A stretch of DNA of 64,000 nt from WHSW01 sp963722175. Its GTDB lineage: Bacteria > Actinomycetota > Thermoleophilia > Solirubrobacterales > 70-9. Location of the stretch: NCBI GenBank assembly GCA_963722175.1, contig CAVRKA010000004.1:1302001-1366000 (forward strand), written 5' to 3'. A program made the translations under genes and the position numbers. This document shows positions 1 through 8,221 of the stretch, piece after piece. The notes beneath the pieces are model-generated. The model saw nothing but the letters and a program-made list of their open reading frames with translations, was not told the origin of the DNA and ran no database searches. How positions within the stretch are numbered: the first letter of the stretch is position 1; each line of letters begins with the position of its first letter.

Positions 1-499
1 TGGCGCGGTCGCCCCTGCCGCTGCGCTCGCGCAGCTCGGCGTAGCGGGTGTAGAACGCGGCGAGCTCGCGCTCGTAGCCGGCGTCGTCGAGCTCGGCGAC
101 GATCGCCGTGAACTCGGCGGGGGAGATGAGGGCGCCCTCGAGCTCGGCGATCATCCGCGCAAGCGCCGGGGCGAACCCGGGCCGCGAAGCCGATCGGGTC
201 AGACGACCCTGGTCGGCGGAGTCGATCGCCGCCCGCACGAGCGCCTGACGCTGCGACGTGGTGAGCTCGGGCGGCGCCGTCGCCAGGGCGGAGGCGATCT
301 CCCCGGCGAGGGCGTCGAAGGTGGCGATCGAGCCGCCGAGCGTCGCTCCGTCCGCCGCCAGCTCGCGCTCGAACGCCGTGACGTCGCCCGCCGTCGGCAC
401 GACGAGCACCGGATCGCGGTCGAGCGCGGCCCGGAACCGCGCCATCACGGCCTCCGCGCGGCCCGAGTTGGGGGGTCCGACTATCAGCTCGATCGACAC
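1..499 (-). CDS. AddB-like / PD-(D/E)XK nuclease family protein, N-terminal fragment
   Basis: A GTG-started reading frame runs off the left edge of the window; only about 166 N-terminal residues are present. Residues 8-15 read GPPNSGRA, a degenerate Walker-A-like loop after a short hydrophobic strand, followed by PVLVVPTAGDV and FERELA. This is the arrangement at the start of the helicase-like domain of AddB-type subunits of exonuclease complexes that process double-strand breaks. The diagnostic C-terminal nuclease and Fe-S cysteines lie outside the window, so the name rests on the N-terminus alone. An AddA partner would be expected further left. Confidence 0.6.
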   Translation of the reverse strand, partial: MSIELIVGPPNSGRAEAVMARFRAALDRDPVLVVPTAGDVTAFERELAADGATLGGSIATFDALAGEIASALATAPPELTTSQRQALVRAAIDSADQGRLTRSASRPGFAPALARMIAELEGALISPAEFTAIVAELDDAGYERELAAFYTRYAELRERSGRGDRA

Positions 500-594
500 C
501 GGCTGAGCATAGGTCGCGTCTCGGCGCGCGCACCTGACCGCCAAGCCGCACTATGGGCGTTTCCGGGCCTCGTTTTGACGTCCTGGGGCGCGCC

Positions 595-600
595 TATCTT
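595..600 (+). promoter_or_regulatory. -10 box of a leaderless promoter
   Basis: TATCTT ends 7 nt before the ATG at 608. Transcription would start at or within a base or two of the start codon, and no Shine-Dalgarno sequence is present. No clear -35 is visible. Confidence 0.45.
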
Positions 601-607
601 CCGCGCC

Positions 608-1063
608 ATGCCCCTTTGCTTCATCGACCCCGCCGACGCGATCCGCGCGATCGCCGACTCGATCGGCCGCGAGGCCCGCCGGCAGCTGCTCGGCGAGGCG
701 GTCCGCGCCTGGGTCGACGAGATCCCCGACGACGAGCTCGAGGCCCATTACGCGAAGGCGATCTCCGAGCTCGACGAGCACGACATCTCGATGCTCGCCG
801 CCTGGCACGCCTCGATGGAGGTCGGCACGCCGATCCCCAACCGCGACTACCTGATGGGAGCGTTCCCCTCGCTCGGCGTCCATCGGCGCGAGGCGCTGAA
901 GCTGGCGGCCGGCTTCCGGGGCGAGGAGGCGGTCGACCGCGGGGTGACCGAGGAGCGGGCGCTGGAGACGGTGCTCGAGTGGCTCTCGCCACCGCGGCTG
1001 ATGGAGCTCGCCGTCGAGGCCGTCGAGCTCTACGTCTGGGACAGAGCCGGCTCCGACAACTGA
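608..1063 (+). CDS. Hypothetical protein, about 151 aa
   Basis: The protein begins MPLCFIDPADAIRAIADSI and is acidic and predicted mostly helical, without signal peptide or membrane segment. I do not recognise a family. I chose the ATG at 608 rather than the in-frame TTG at 575 because a TATCTT -10 box lies exactly 7 nt upstream (595-600), the leaderless pattern seen at many other genes here. It is divergent from the AddB-like gene, with about 110 bp between them. It stands alone; the next gene is convergent. Confidence 0.6.
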   Translation: MPLCFIDPADAIRAIADSIGREARRQLLGEAVRAWVDEIPDDELEAHYAKAISELDEHDISMLAAWHASMEVGTPIPNRDYLMGAFPSLGVHRREALKLAAGFRGEEAVDRGVTEERALETVLEWLSPPRLMELAVEAVELYVWDRAGSDN

Positions 1064-1107
1064 CGGGGCCTCGTCAGTGACGCTCCGGGGCTGGGACGAA
1101 CTGAGCT

Positions 1108-1296
1108 CTAGCGGCGACGCGTTGCCGCGCGCTCGGCGTGGGCGGCCAGGTGGCCGTTTGCCTCCCGGCGCTCGGCGGCCGTCATCTGGCGCACGGTCAG
1201 CCGTCCCTCGGCGATCGCGACCTCCATCGCCTCCCGCGCCTGCTTGCTGCGCTCAGCGCTGAGCTGACGCATCGTGGGGCGGGTGGTCGTGGCCAT
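1108..1296 (-). CDS. Small basic hypothetical protein (62 aa)
   Basis: The start was chosen at the ATG of MATTTRPTMRQLSAERSK because a perfect AGGAGG lies 6 nt upstream. The longer upstream extension in the same frame has no such signal. The product is charged, rich in Arg, Ala and Glu, and predicted to be almost entirely helical. It has no cysteine pairs, signal peptide or membrane segment. The family is unknown; size and charge would allow a nucleic-acid- or protein-binding helix. Such a strong ribosome-binding site is uncommon in this window and supports translation. Confidence 0.5.
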   Translation of the reverse strand: MATTTRPTMRQLSAERSKQAREAMEVAIAEGRLTVRQMTAAERREANGHLAAHAERAATRRR

Positions 1297-1387
1297 GTTG
1301 CCTCCTCGGCAGAGTGTGGAAGCGCCGGGCGAGCTTGCCGACGTAGTTCCTTCATCGGCTTCCGGAGCACGGAGCGTGAATCGCCTC

Positions 1388-1537
1388 CTAGCGCCGCTCC
1401 TCGGCGAGCGCCTCGCGCAGCCATCCGAGCAGCCGGCGCATCTCATCCGGGTCGATCCGCACCTGGTCGGTGAGCGGGATCGGCTTCGCGTGGTCGAGGA
1501 ACCGCTCGATCTCCTCGATCACGTCGTCGGGACTCAC
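1388..1537 (-). CDS. Small acidic hypothetical protein (49 aa)
   Basis: A GTG-started frame encodes MSPDDVIEEIERFLDHAKPI followed by a segment ending LLGWLREALAEERR. It is helical and acidic, with the pattern 'VRIDPDEMRRLLGWLREALAEE'-like short linker helix that also occurs near the N-terminus of larger actinobacterial coiled-coil proteins. I do not assign a function. The sequence GCCGATAGAGGA lies immediately upstream and could hold either a short Shine-Dalgarno (AGAGGA, 2 nt spacing) or a -10 element. It lies upstream of, and on the same strand as, the 62-aa gene, with a 91-nt gap. Confidence 0.4.
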   Translation of the reverse strand: MSPDDVIEEIERFLDHAKPIPLTDQVRIDPDEMRRLLGWLREALAEERR

Positions 1538-1616
1538 ATTCCTCTATCGGCACGAACGTCGATCTACCCACCTCCTGGGTGCCCAGATCGACGATCGTCG
1601 GATGCCCGCCCGCTCC

Positions 1617-2354
1617 TCAGCGGATGGCCATGATCACCATGTTCGAGGTCGGCGCGTTGAGATCCGCCGGCGTCTGGTTGCAGTAGTAGAGATCGGCCCG
1701 GTCGGCCGCGCTGACCAGGAGCGGCATCCAGACCGCGAAGTTCCCGGCGCTGGAGTCGTTGACGACCAGGAGGTCGTTGGGCTGCAGGCCGGGAACGGGC
1801 GCCGAAACGGTCGTGCACGCCCCGGCGGCGAGGTTCGGCGGATTGAACTGAGCGGTGAACGAGATCACGGCTCCGATCTGGGCCCGGCGGAGCCCGGGCG
1901 GGCTGGTGCTCGAGGCGTCGACGAGCGAGCCGCCGTCGAGACCCTGGATGTCGAAGCCGTCGAGGCTGTCGTCGGCGACGTCGGCGCCGCCGAGGCTGCC
2001 GTTGGCGATGTCGAGGCCGGTGAGGTCGTTGACGTCGAAGCCGTCGACGCTGTCGTTGGCGATGTCGGCGCCGGTGAGGCTGTCGTTGGCGACCTTGGGC
2101 GATCTGACCGCGCCGCTGAGGATGTTCGGGCCGGCGACCGCGCCGTTGGCGAGGTCCTGGCTGTCGACCGTGCCGTTGAGGATGTCGGCCGACGTCAGCT
2201 CGCCGGTGCCGATGTCGACCGCCTTCACCTCGCCGTTGATGATGTCGGTGGAGGCGACCGTGTTCGCCGCGATCGCGCTTCCGCTGAGGGCGATGAAGAT
2301 CGCGATCAGCCCGAGGATGTTCGAACGGATCCAGCTCGCCGGCTTGCCACTCAT
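1617..2354 (-). CDS. Secreted/membrane-anchored decapeptide-repeat protein
   Basis: The 245-aa product starts MSGKPASWIRSNILGLIAIF, a signal peptide or membrane anchor ending SGSAIAANT. About eleven 10-residue repeats of the form xDIxNGxVxx follow (for example TDIINGEVKA, ADILNGTVDS, ADIANDSVDG). The C-terminal 100 residues form a non-repeat domain with two cysteines that I cannot name. The second of two close ATGs was chosen because GGAAAGG lies 6 nt upstream of it. Related repeat proteins occur at 18.8, 20.2, 20.9 and 21.8 kb. The repeat probably forms an extended stalk that displays the C-terminal domain outside the cell; this is inference. Confidence 0.7.
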   Translation of the reverse strand: MSGKPASWIRSNILGLIAIFIALSGSAIAANTVASTDIINGEVKAVDIGTGELTSADILNGTVDSQDLANGAVAGPNILSGAVRSPKVANDSLTGADIANDSVDGFDVNDLTGLDIANGSLGGADVADDSLDGFDIQGLDGGSLVDASSTSPPGLRRAQIGAVISFTAQFNPPNLAAGACTTVSAPVPGLQPNDLLVVNDSSAGNFAVWMPLLVSAADRADLYYCNQTPADLNAPTSNMVIMAIR

Positions 2355-2428
2355 GGGCATCCTTTCCGCGTGGGTGGGGAGCACCCATCCTCCCACGGGC
2401 CTCCAAACCCGCAGGGCGGGCCGGCCGG

Positions 2429-3298
2429 CTACCGACTCGACGCGCCGGCCTCGGCCTCCGCCTTGGCCAGACGCTCGCCCTCGCGGACGCGGTCCTGGAA
2501 GCGGCTGTCGCGCTCGACGCGGGCGTCGAGCAGCGGGTTGACGATCCCGCGCAGCACCGAGTACGCGCGCCACCAGCGCGGCCGGATGATCCGCGGTACG
2601 CGGCGCTCGATTCCCTCGACGATCGCCTCGCCCGCCGCCGAGGGGTGCAGGCGACGGGTGATGAAGGGCGGGAACATCTCCTCGACGTCGCCGGCGGCCG
2701 GGTCGGCGAGCGCGTCGCGGACCATCTTCGTGTCGATGAAGCCGAAGTAGGCGACGCTGGCGCTGGCGCCGTGGACGGAGAGCTCCGCCCGCAACGCCCG
2801 CCCGAGCTGCTCGACGCCGGCCTTGCTGACCGCGTAGGGCGTCGCCATGACGCCGTTCACGAACGCGTAGACCGAGGCGACGACGACGACGTGACCGCGG
2901 CGCTCGATCACCTCGTCGAGCGCCGGATGGACCGTGCGCCAGACGCCCAGCAGGTCGATCTCGACCACGCGCTCGAAGGCGTCGCCGTCGACGACGCTCA
3001 TCGGCCGCGGGGGCGGCGCGATCCCGGCGTTGGCGATGACGACGTCGAGGCCGCCGAAGCGCTCGACGGTCTGCTCGACCGCCTCGGCCATCGCGGCCTC
3101 GTCGGTGACGTCGGCGGTGATCGCCAGCGTCCGGTCGCCGATCGCGGCCGCCGCCGCGTCGGTCTCCTCGGGGTCGAGGTCGACGATCGCGACCGAGGCG
3201 CCGCGGGCGTGCAGCAGGCGGGCGGTCTCGTATCCGATCCCCTTGGCGCCGCCGGTGACCAGCGCGACCTTCCCGGGCAGCGGATACACGAGCGCCAT
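2429..3298 (-). CDS. Short-chain dehydrogenase/reductase (SDR)
   Basis: This 289-aa protein has all classical SDR marks. The nucleotide-binding turn TGGAKGIG is at residues 15-22, NAG at 90-92, catalytic Ser near 142 and YxxxK at Tyr155/Lys159. Asp40 at the end of strand 2 favours NAD(H) over NADP(H). The C-terminal 60 residues are longer than the minimal SDR core and include IIRPRWWRAYSVLRG, a possible membrane-surface or substrate-cap segment seen in SDRs acting on lipophilic alcohols. The substrate is unknown. It is divergent from the amidotransferase at 3334, with only 35 bp between starts. Confidence 0.85.
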   Translation of the reverse strand: MALVYPLPGKVALVTGGAKGIGYETARLLHARGASVAIVDLDPEETDAAAAAIGDRTLAITADVTDEAAMAEAVEQTVERFGGLDVVIANAGIAPPPRPMSVVDGDAFERVVEIDLLGVWRTVHPALDEVIERRGHVVVVASVYAFVNGVMATPYAVSKAGVEQLGRALRAELSVHGASASVAYFGFIDTKMVRDALADPAAGDVEEMFPPFITRRLHPSAAGEAIVEGIERRVPRIIRPRWWRAYSVLRGIVNPLLDARVERDSRFQDRVREGERLAKAEAEAGASSR

Positions 3299-3333
3299 CG
3301 CCGGATCCTACGTCGGGTTGGCAGACTTGCGCC

Positions 3334-4038
3334 ATGCGGCTGCTCGCGATCGCCCACCAGCGCGACGCCGGTCCGGGGGTGTTCGCCGAGGCGATCGCCG
3401 CCGCCGGCCACGAACTCGACCACTGGCGGATCGCCGAGGCCGCCGAGCCGCCCGCCGACCCGCTCGGCTACGACGCGGTGATGACCTTCGGCGGCGCGAT
3501 GCACGTCGATCAGCCCGAACGCCACGCCTGGATCGAGCCGGAGAAGGAGCTGCTCGCCCGGCTGCTCGATGCCGGCGTCCCGCTGCTCGGCGTCTGCTTG
3601 GGCTCGCAGCTGCTGGTCGAGGCGGCCGGGGGCGAGGCGCGGCGGGCGCCGGAGCCCGAGATCGGCTGGCACGACGTGGAGCTGACCGCCGCGGGCGCGG
3701 ACGACCCGCTGCTGGCGCCGCTGGCGCCGTCGTTCGAGGCCTTCCAGTGGCACAGCTACGAATCCGCGCCCCCGCCCGGCGCCGCGATCCTCGCCCGCAG
3801 CCCGGTCTGCGTACAGGCGTACCGGGTCGGCGAGCGCGCCTGGGGGATCCAGTCGCACCCCGAGGTCTCGGCGGCCGACGCGGCGCACTGGATCGACGAC
3901 TATCGCTCCGACCCCGACGCGGTCCGGATCGGGATCGACCCGGCCGTCCTCGGGCCCGAGACGGAGACGAAGATCGCGGCCTGGGGCGAGCTCGGCCGGG
4001 CGCTGTGCGGCCGGTTCCTGGCCGCGGCCGGGAGCTAG
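3334..4038 (+). CDS. Type 1 glutamine amidotransferase (GATase1) family protein
   Basis: The 234-aa protein carries the nucleophile elbow GVCLGSQ with Cys88 and the HPE dyad His175/Glu177, so the triad is complete. It resembles stand-alone GMP-synthase-like class I amidotransferases rather than guaA, because no ATP-pyrophosphatase domain follows. It probably hydrolyses glutamine or a gamma-glutamyl compound; the acceptor is unknown. CAGACT lies 6 nt before the ATG and may be a weak -10 for a leaderless transcript. Its position next to a gamma-glutamyl amine locus is suggestive, but it is on the opposite strand. Confidence 0.8.
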   Translation: MRLLAIAHQRDAGPGVFAEAIAAAGHELDHWRIAEAAEPPADPLGYDAVMTFGGAMHVDQPERHAWIEPEKELLARLLDAGVPLLGVCLGSQLLVEAAGGEARRAPEPEIGWHDVELTAAGADDPLLAPLAPSFEAFQWHSYESAPPPGAAILARSPVCVQAYRVGERAWGIQSHPEVSAADAAHWIDDYRSDPDAVRIGIDPAVLGPETETKIAAWGELGRALCGRFLAAAGS

Positions 4039-4061
4039 GCCCCGGCCGTGGTCGTCCGCAG

Positions 4062-4811
4062 CTACTCGCCCGTGTCCGGCGTCAGATAGGCGCCCGACAG
4101 GCCGCCGTCGACCATGAAGGTCGAGGCGGTGATGTAGGAGGAGTCGTCGGAGGCGAGGAACAGCGCCGCCTTGGCGATCTCCTCCGGCTCGCCGAAGCGC
4201 CCCATCGGCAGGTGGACGAGGCGGCGAGCCGCCTTGCCGGGATCGGAGGCGAACAGCTCCTGCAGCAGCGGCGTGTTGATCGGGCCGGGGCAAAGCGCGT
4301 TGACCCGTACCCCGCGGCGGGCGAACTCCACGCCGAGCTCGCGCGACATCGCCAGCACCGCGCCCTTCGAGGCGGTGTAGGAGATCTGCGAGACGGCGGC
4401 GCCCATGACCGCGACGAACGACGCGGTGTTGATCACCGACCCGCCGCCGGTCACGAGCAGGTGGGGGATGCCGTGCTTGCAGCAGAGGAAGACTCCGAGC
4501 GCGTTGACGTCCTGGACCTTCCGCCAGGCATCGACGGTGGTCTCGGTGACCGTGGTGTCATCGGTCGGGTTGATGCCGGCGTTGTTGAAGAGCACGTCGA
4601 TGCGGCCCATGCGGTCGGCGACCTCGCGGTACATCTCCTCGACCTCGCCCTCGTCCGTGACGTCGCACGTGAGCGCCAGCTCCCCCTCCGAATCCGGGCT
4701 GACGTCCACCCCGACGACGCGCGCCCCCTCCTCGGCGAACAGCCGGGCCGATGTGGCACCGATGCCGCTGGCGGCCCCGGTGATGACGCAGACCTTGTCC
4801 TCGAGGCGCAT
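4062..4811 (-). CDS. SDR family oxidoreductase, last gene of the amine-catabolism operon
   Basis: This 249-aa enzyme has TGAASGIG at residues 11-18, NNAG at 76-79, Ser131, and YTASK with Tyr145 and Lys149. Asp36 suggests NAD+. Its ATG follows directly on the TAG of the aldehyde dehydrogenase (TAGATG), so the two are translationally coupled. In the pathway it could oxidise the alcohol of a gamma-glutamylated amino-alcohol to the aldehyde used by the neighbouring dehydrogenase; that step is needed for ethanolamine but not for putrescine. It would otherwise be annotated only as a glucose-1-dehydrogenase-like SDR. Confidence 0.85.
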   Translation of the reverse strand: MRLEDKVCVITGAASGIGATSARLFAEEGARVVGVDVSPDSEGELALTCDVTDEGEVEEMYREVADRMGRIDVLFNNAGINPTDDTTVTETTVDAWRKVQDVNALGVFLCCKHGIPHLLVTGGGSVINTASFVAVMGAAVSQISYTASKGAVLAMSRELGVEFARRGVRVNALCPGPINTPLLQELFASDPGKAARRLVHLPMGRFGEPEEIAKAALFLASDDSSYITASTFMVDGGLSGAYLTPDTGE

Positions 4812-6170
4812 CTATCCCTCCGTGGCGTAGTAGACGTTCTTGACCTCGGTGTAGTGCTCGAGGGCGTCGGGGCCGAGCTCCCGGCCGACCCCGGACTGCT
4901 TGAAGCCGCCGAACGGGGTCGTGACCCGCACCGAGCTGTTGGAGTTGATCGACACCACGCCGGTCTCGATCGCCCGCGCGGTCCGCATCGCCTTCGCGCC
5001 GTCGCGGGTCCAGATCGAGCCCGAGAGGCCGTAGATCGTGTCGTTGGCGATCGCCATCGCCTCCTCCTCGCCCTCGAACGGGATCACGCAGGCGACCGGC
5101 CCGAAGATCTCCTCGCTGGCCGCGCGGTCGCTGTTCGAGACCGGCGCGAGGACGGTGGGCGCGAACCAGAACCCGGGGCCGTCGGGGGTGCTGCCGCGGA
5201 TCGCGACCGGGGCGTCGTCGGGGACGAACGAAGACACCGCCTCGCGCTGGCCGGCCGAGATCAGCGGCCCCATCTCGGTTGTCTCCAGGAGCGGGTCGCC
5301 GACGACGATCGCGGTGACGGCTCGCTCCAGCGCGGCCATGAACTCGTCCATCCCGCTGCGCTCGACCAGGATCCGCGAGCGCGCGCAGCAGTCCTGGCCG
5401 GCGTTGCCGAACACCGCCGCCGGCGCCGCCGCGGCCGCCGCCTCCAGGTCGGCGTCGGCGAAGACCACGTTCGCCGACTTGCCGCCGAGCTCGAGCGTCA
5501 CCCGCTTGATCGTCTGCGCCGCGCCGGCCGCGATCGTCCGCCCGACCTCGGTCGAGCCGGTGAAGGCGATCTTGGCGACGTCGGGGTGCTCGACCAGCCG
5601 CTTGCCGCACACCGAGCCCGGCCCCGCGACGACGTTGAGCACCCCCTCAGGGAGCCCTGCGTCCAGAGCAAGTCGCTCCAGCTCACACGCGGTCAACGGG
5701 GTCAGCTCGGCCGGCTTGAGAACGATCGTGTTGCCGGCGGCGAGCGCCGGGGCGACCTTCCACGAGGCGATCACCAGGGGGAAGTTCCAGGGCGTGATCA
5801 GGCCGACGACGCCGAGCGGCTCGCGGAAGGTCATGTCGACGCCGCCGGCGACGGGGATCGTCTGGCCGAGCAGCCGCTCGGGGGCGCCGGCGTAGTAGCG
5901 GAAGCACTCGGCGACCATCCCGATCTCGCCGCGCGCGTCAGCGATCGGCTTGCCGGCGTTGCGCGCCTCGAGCGTCGCCAGCTCCTCAGCGCGGTCGGCG
6001 ATCGCTTCCGAGATCCGCAGCAGCAGGGTCGCGCGATCGCCCGGCGACACCGCCCGCCAGGCCGGAAACGCCGCTTTCGCGGCGGCGACCGCGGCGTCGG
6101 TCTCCTCGACCCCGGCGCGGGGGAGCTCGGCCATCACCCGCTCGGTGGCCGGCTCGATCACCGAGATCAT
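4812..6170 (-). CDS. NAD-dependent aldehyde dehydrogenase
   Basis: At 452 aa this is a complete though slightly short class 3-type-fold ALDH. The oxyanion asparagine is in TPWNFP (Asn129), the general base is Glu227 in LELGGKS, and the nucleophile is Cys261 in GQDCCA. TGSTEVG (204-210) is the cofactor loop. It fits the PuuC / gamma-glutamyl-aminoaldehyde dehydrogenase type by context. The start overlaps the stop of the PuuD-like gene by 4 nt (ATGA), and the SDR gene begins immediately after its stop, so it is in the middle of a tight operon. Confidence 0.9.
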   Translation of the reverse strand: MISVIEPATERVMAELPRAGVEETDAAVAAAKAAFPAWRAVSPGDRATLLLRISEAIADRAEELATLEARNAGKPIADARGEIGMVAECFRYYAGAPERLLGQTIPVAGGVDMTFREPLGVVGLITPWNFPLVIASWKVAPALAAGNTIVLKPAELTPLTACELERLALDAGLPEGVLNVVAGPGSVCGKRLVEHPDVAKIAFTGSTEVGRTIAAGAAQTIKRVTLELGGKSANVVFADADLEAAAAAAPAAVFGNAGQDCCARSRILVERSGMDEFMAALERAVTAIVVGDPLLETTEMGPLISAGQREAVSSFVPDDAPVAIRGSTPDGPGFWFAPTVLAPVSNSDRAASEEIFGPVACVIPFEGEEEAMAIANDTIYGLSGSIWTRDGAKAMRTARAIETGVVSINSNSSVRVTTPFGGFKQSGVGRELGPDALEHYTEVKNVYYATEG

Positions 6171-6883
6171 GCGGTCACCCGGCGGGCCGCGGCGGTGAGC
6201 TCGGCCAGGACCGCGCTCCGCGGGTCCTCCTCCGCGTGCCAGAGGATCCCGAGCACCCAGCTGTTGCCGGGTGACTCGATCGCCTCGATCGAGCCGCCCG
6301 GCTCGGCCCAGGCGCTCGCGATCAGCCCGTCGCCGAGTCGATCGACTCCCTGGTGGTGGTGCGAGCGCACCGGGATCCGCTCGGCGCCTGCCGCGCGCGC
6401 CGCCAGCGATCCGGGCTCGAGCACGGCTTCGTGGTCGGTGAACCGCCCCGGCGTGTGCAGGTGCAGCTCGGAGTCGGGGAGGTGCTGCACGAGGGTGCCA
6501 CCGCGGGCGACGTTGAGCAGCTGCATGCCCCGGCAGACGCCGAGCACCGGCAGGTCGCGCTCCAGCGCCGTGCGGGCGAGCGCGAGCTCGAACCGGTCGC
6601 GCGCGACCCGCGTGTTCAGGGTCCTGGGGTCACGCTCGGCCCCGTAGACGGAGGGATCGAGGTCGGCGCCCCCGGCGATCAGCAGGCCGTCGAGCAGGTC
6701 GAGCAGCGCGCCCGGGTCCGCGGTGCCGGCGTCGCTGGGCGGCAGCAGCAGCGGCAGCCCTCCAGCTCGGTCGATCGCCTCGCTGTACGTGCGCTGGGAC
6801 ACGTTCACCTCGACCTCCCGCCACGCCGCCCAGCCGGCGCGCTCGACCATCGCGCAGATCCCGATCGCCGGCGGGTCCGGCAT
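6167..6883 (-). CDS. Gamma-glutamyl-gamma-aminobutyrate hydrolase (PuuD) family protein
   Basis: The 238-aa class I amidotransferase-like hydrolase has IAGGADLDP (69-77), nucleophile Cys117 in GVCRGMQ, and the His216/Glu218 pair in WHAEED. These are the marks of peptidase family C26 as in PuuD, which cleaves the gamma-glutamyl bond and regenerates free glutamate. Its ATG shares a base with the stop of the glutamine-synthetase-like gene (TGATG), and its end overlaps the ALDH start. In this pathway it would release the final amino acid (GABA or glycine). Confidence 0.9.
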   Translation of the reverse strand: MPDPPAIGICAMVERAGWAAWREVEVNVSQRTYSEAIDRAGGLPLLLPPSDAGTADPGALLDLLDGLLIAGGADLDPSVYGAERDPRTLNTRVARDRFELALARTALERDLPVLGVCRGMQLLNVARGGTLVQHLPDSELHLHTPGRFTDHEAVLEPGSLAARAAGAERIPVRSHHHQGVDRLGDGLIASAWAEPGGSIEAIESPGNSWVLGILWHAEEDPRSAVLAELTAAARRVTA

Positions 6884-8211
6884 CAGAGCCTCTCGAAGCC
6901 GCGGAAGCGCTCCCAGTCGGTGACCGTCCCCTCCAATGCCTCGAGCTCGACCTTGGCTCGGTTCAGGTAGTGGTCGATCACCTCCTGGCCGAAGGCGGCG
7001 CGGGCCACCTCGCTGGTGGCGAACAGGTCGCGCGCCTCGTACATGTTCGTCGGCACGTGTGGCTTGTCGGCCGTGTACGCGTTGCCGGCCAACGGCTCCT
7101 CGAGCGCGAGCTCGGTGTCGATCCCGTGCAGCCCGGCGGCGATCATCGCGCTCAGCGCCAGGTAGGGGTTGACGTCGGCGCCCGGCAGGCGGTTCTCGAC
7201 CCGCAGCCCCTCGCCATGACCGACGACCCGCATCGAGCAGGTGCGGTTGTCGTTGCCCCAGGCGACCGCGGTCGGGGCGAACGAGCCGGGCGCGAACCGC
7301 TTGTAGGAGTTCACGTGCGGCGCGTAGAGGAGGGTCAGCTCCCGCATGCACGCGAGCTGGCCGGCGATGAAGCGGTCGAACAGCTGGCGGTCGGCCGCGA
7401 ACGCGTTGCCGCCGGCATCGTCGGCGAGCGAGCAGTGGATGTGGCACGAATTGCCCTCGGCGTCGTTGAACTTCGCCATGAAGGTGATCGCCATCTCCTC
7501 CTGGGCGGCGATCTCCTTGGCACCGTTCTTGTAGACGACGTGGTCGTCGGCGGCCGCGAGCGCCTCGCTGTAGCGGAAGTTGATCTCGTGCTGGCCGAGG
7601 TTGCACTCGCCCTTCGAGTTCTCGACGGTCATCCCCGCGGCGGCCATCTCGTTGCGGATCCTCCGGATCAGCGGCTCGACGCGGGCGGAGCCGAGCAGCG
7701 AGTAGTCGATGTTGTAGAGGTTGGCCGGCTCGAGGTCGCGGTACGCCTTCTTCCAGGCCTCCTCATAGGTGTCCTTGAAGACGATGAACTCGAGCTCGGT
7801 ACCGGCGTTGGCGATCAGCCCGCGCGCGGCCAGCCGCGCGAGCTGGCGGCGGAGGATCTGGCGCGGCGAGGCGACGACCTCGGAGCCGTCGGCCCACTGC
7901 AGGTCGGCGAGCAGCATGACCGTTCCCTCGTGCCAGGGAACCGGCCGCAGGGTGTCGAGGTCCGGGACCATCTCGAAGTCGCCGTAGCCGCGCTCCCATG
8001 ACGACATCGCGTACCCGCCGACGGTCTCCATGTCGACGTCGACGGCGAGCAGGTAGTTGCAGCCCTCGGCGCCGTGCTCGAGCACGTCGGCGAGGAAGTG
8101 GCTCGCCGTCAGCCGCTTGCCCTGCAGCCGCCCCTCCATGTCGGCGATCGCGAGCAGCACGGTGTCGACCGTGCCGTCGGCGACCGCCTGCTTCAGCTCG
8201 TCGAGCGTCAC
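6883..8211 (-). CDS. Glutamine-synthetase-like gamma-glutamyl-amine ligase
   Basis: This 442-aa type I GS-fold enzyme has the metal-binding ELEF, the GEC..GQHEI segment, NSCHIHCSL, NSYKR and the NRLPGADVNPYLA strand. The tyrosine adenylylation loop typical of assimilatory GlnA near the C-terminus is not recognisable. With a permease upstream and PuuD downstream it is best read as a PuuA/GlnA3/GlnA4-type ligase joining glutamate to an amine with ATP. The GTG start lies 10 nt after the permease stop. No strong Shine-Dalgarno is seen, so translation is probably coupled. The amine cannot be decided from sequence. Confidence 0.85.
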   Translation of the reverse strand: MTLDELKQAVADGTVDTVLLAIADMEGRLQGKRLTASHFLADVLEHGAEGCNYLLAVDVDMETVGGYAMSSWERGYGDFEMVPDLDTLRPVPWHEGTVMLLADLQWADGSEVVASPRQILRRQLARLAARGLIANAGTELEFIVFKDTYEEAWKKAYRDLEPANLYNIDYSLLGSARVEPLIRRIRNEMAAAGMTVENSKGECNLGQHEINFRYSEALAAADDHVVYKNGAKEIAAQEEMAITFMAKFNDAEGNSCHIHCSLADDAGGNAFAADRQLFDRFIAGQLACMRELTLLYAPHVNSYKRFAPGSFAPTAVAWGNDNRTCSMRVVGHGEGLRVENRLPGADVNPYLALSAMIAAGLHGIDTELALEEPLAGNAYTADKPHVPTNMYEARDLFATSEVARAAFGQEVIDHYLNRAKVELEALEGTVTDWERFRGFERL

Positions 8212-8221
8212 ACGCCGGACG

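Noticed and set aside
1544..1551. GCCGATAG before the 49-aa gene as a third sigma-28-like promoter
   Set aside because: At the 12-bp spacing the -35 position reads GTGGGTAG, with no TAAA, so only half of the motif is present.
2934..6647. Very long plus-strand open frame opposite the SDR, amidotransferase, SDR and ALDH genes
   Set aside because: It is an antisense shadow of high-GC codon bias; the minus- and plus-strand genes beneath it have complete catalytic motifs.
6883..8211. Assimilatory glutamine synthetase GlnA
   Set aside because: The adenylylation loop is not recognisable and the gene is fused by overlaps into a permease/PuuD/ALDH operon, so a gamma-glutamyl-amine ligase is more likely.
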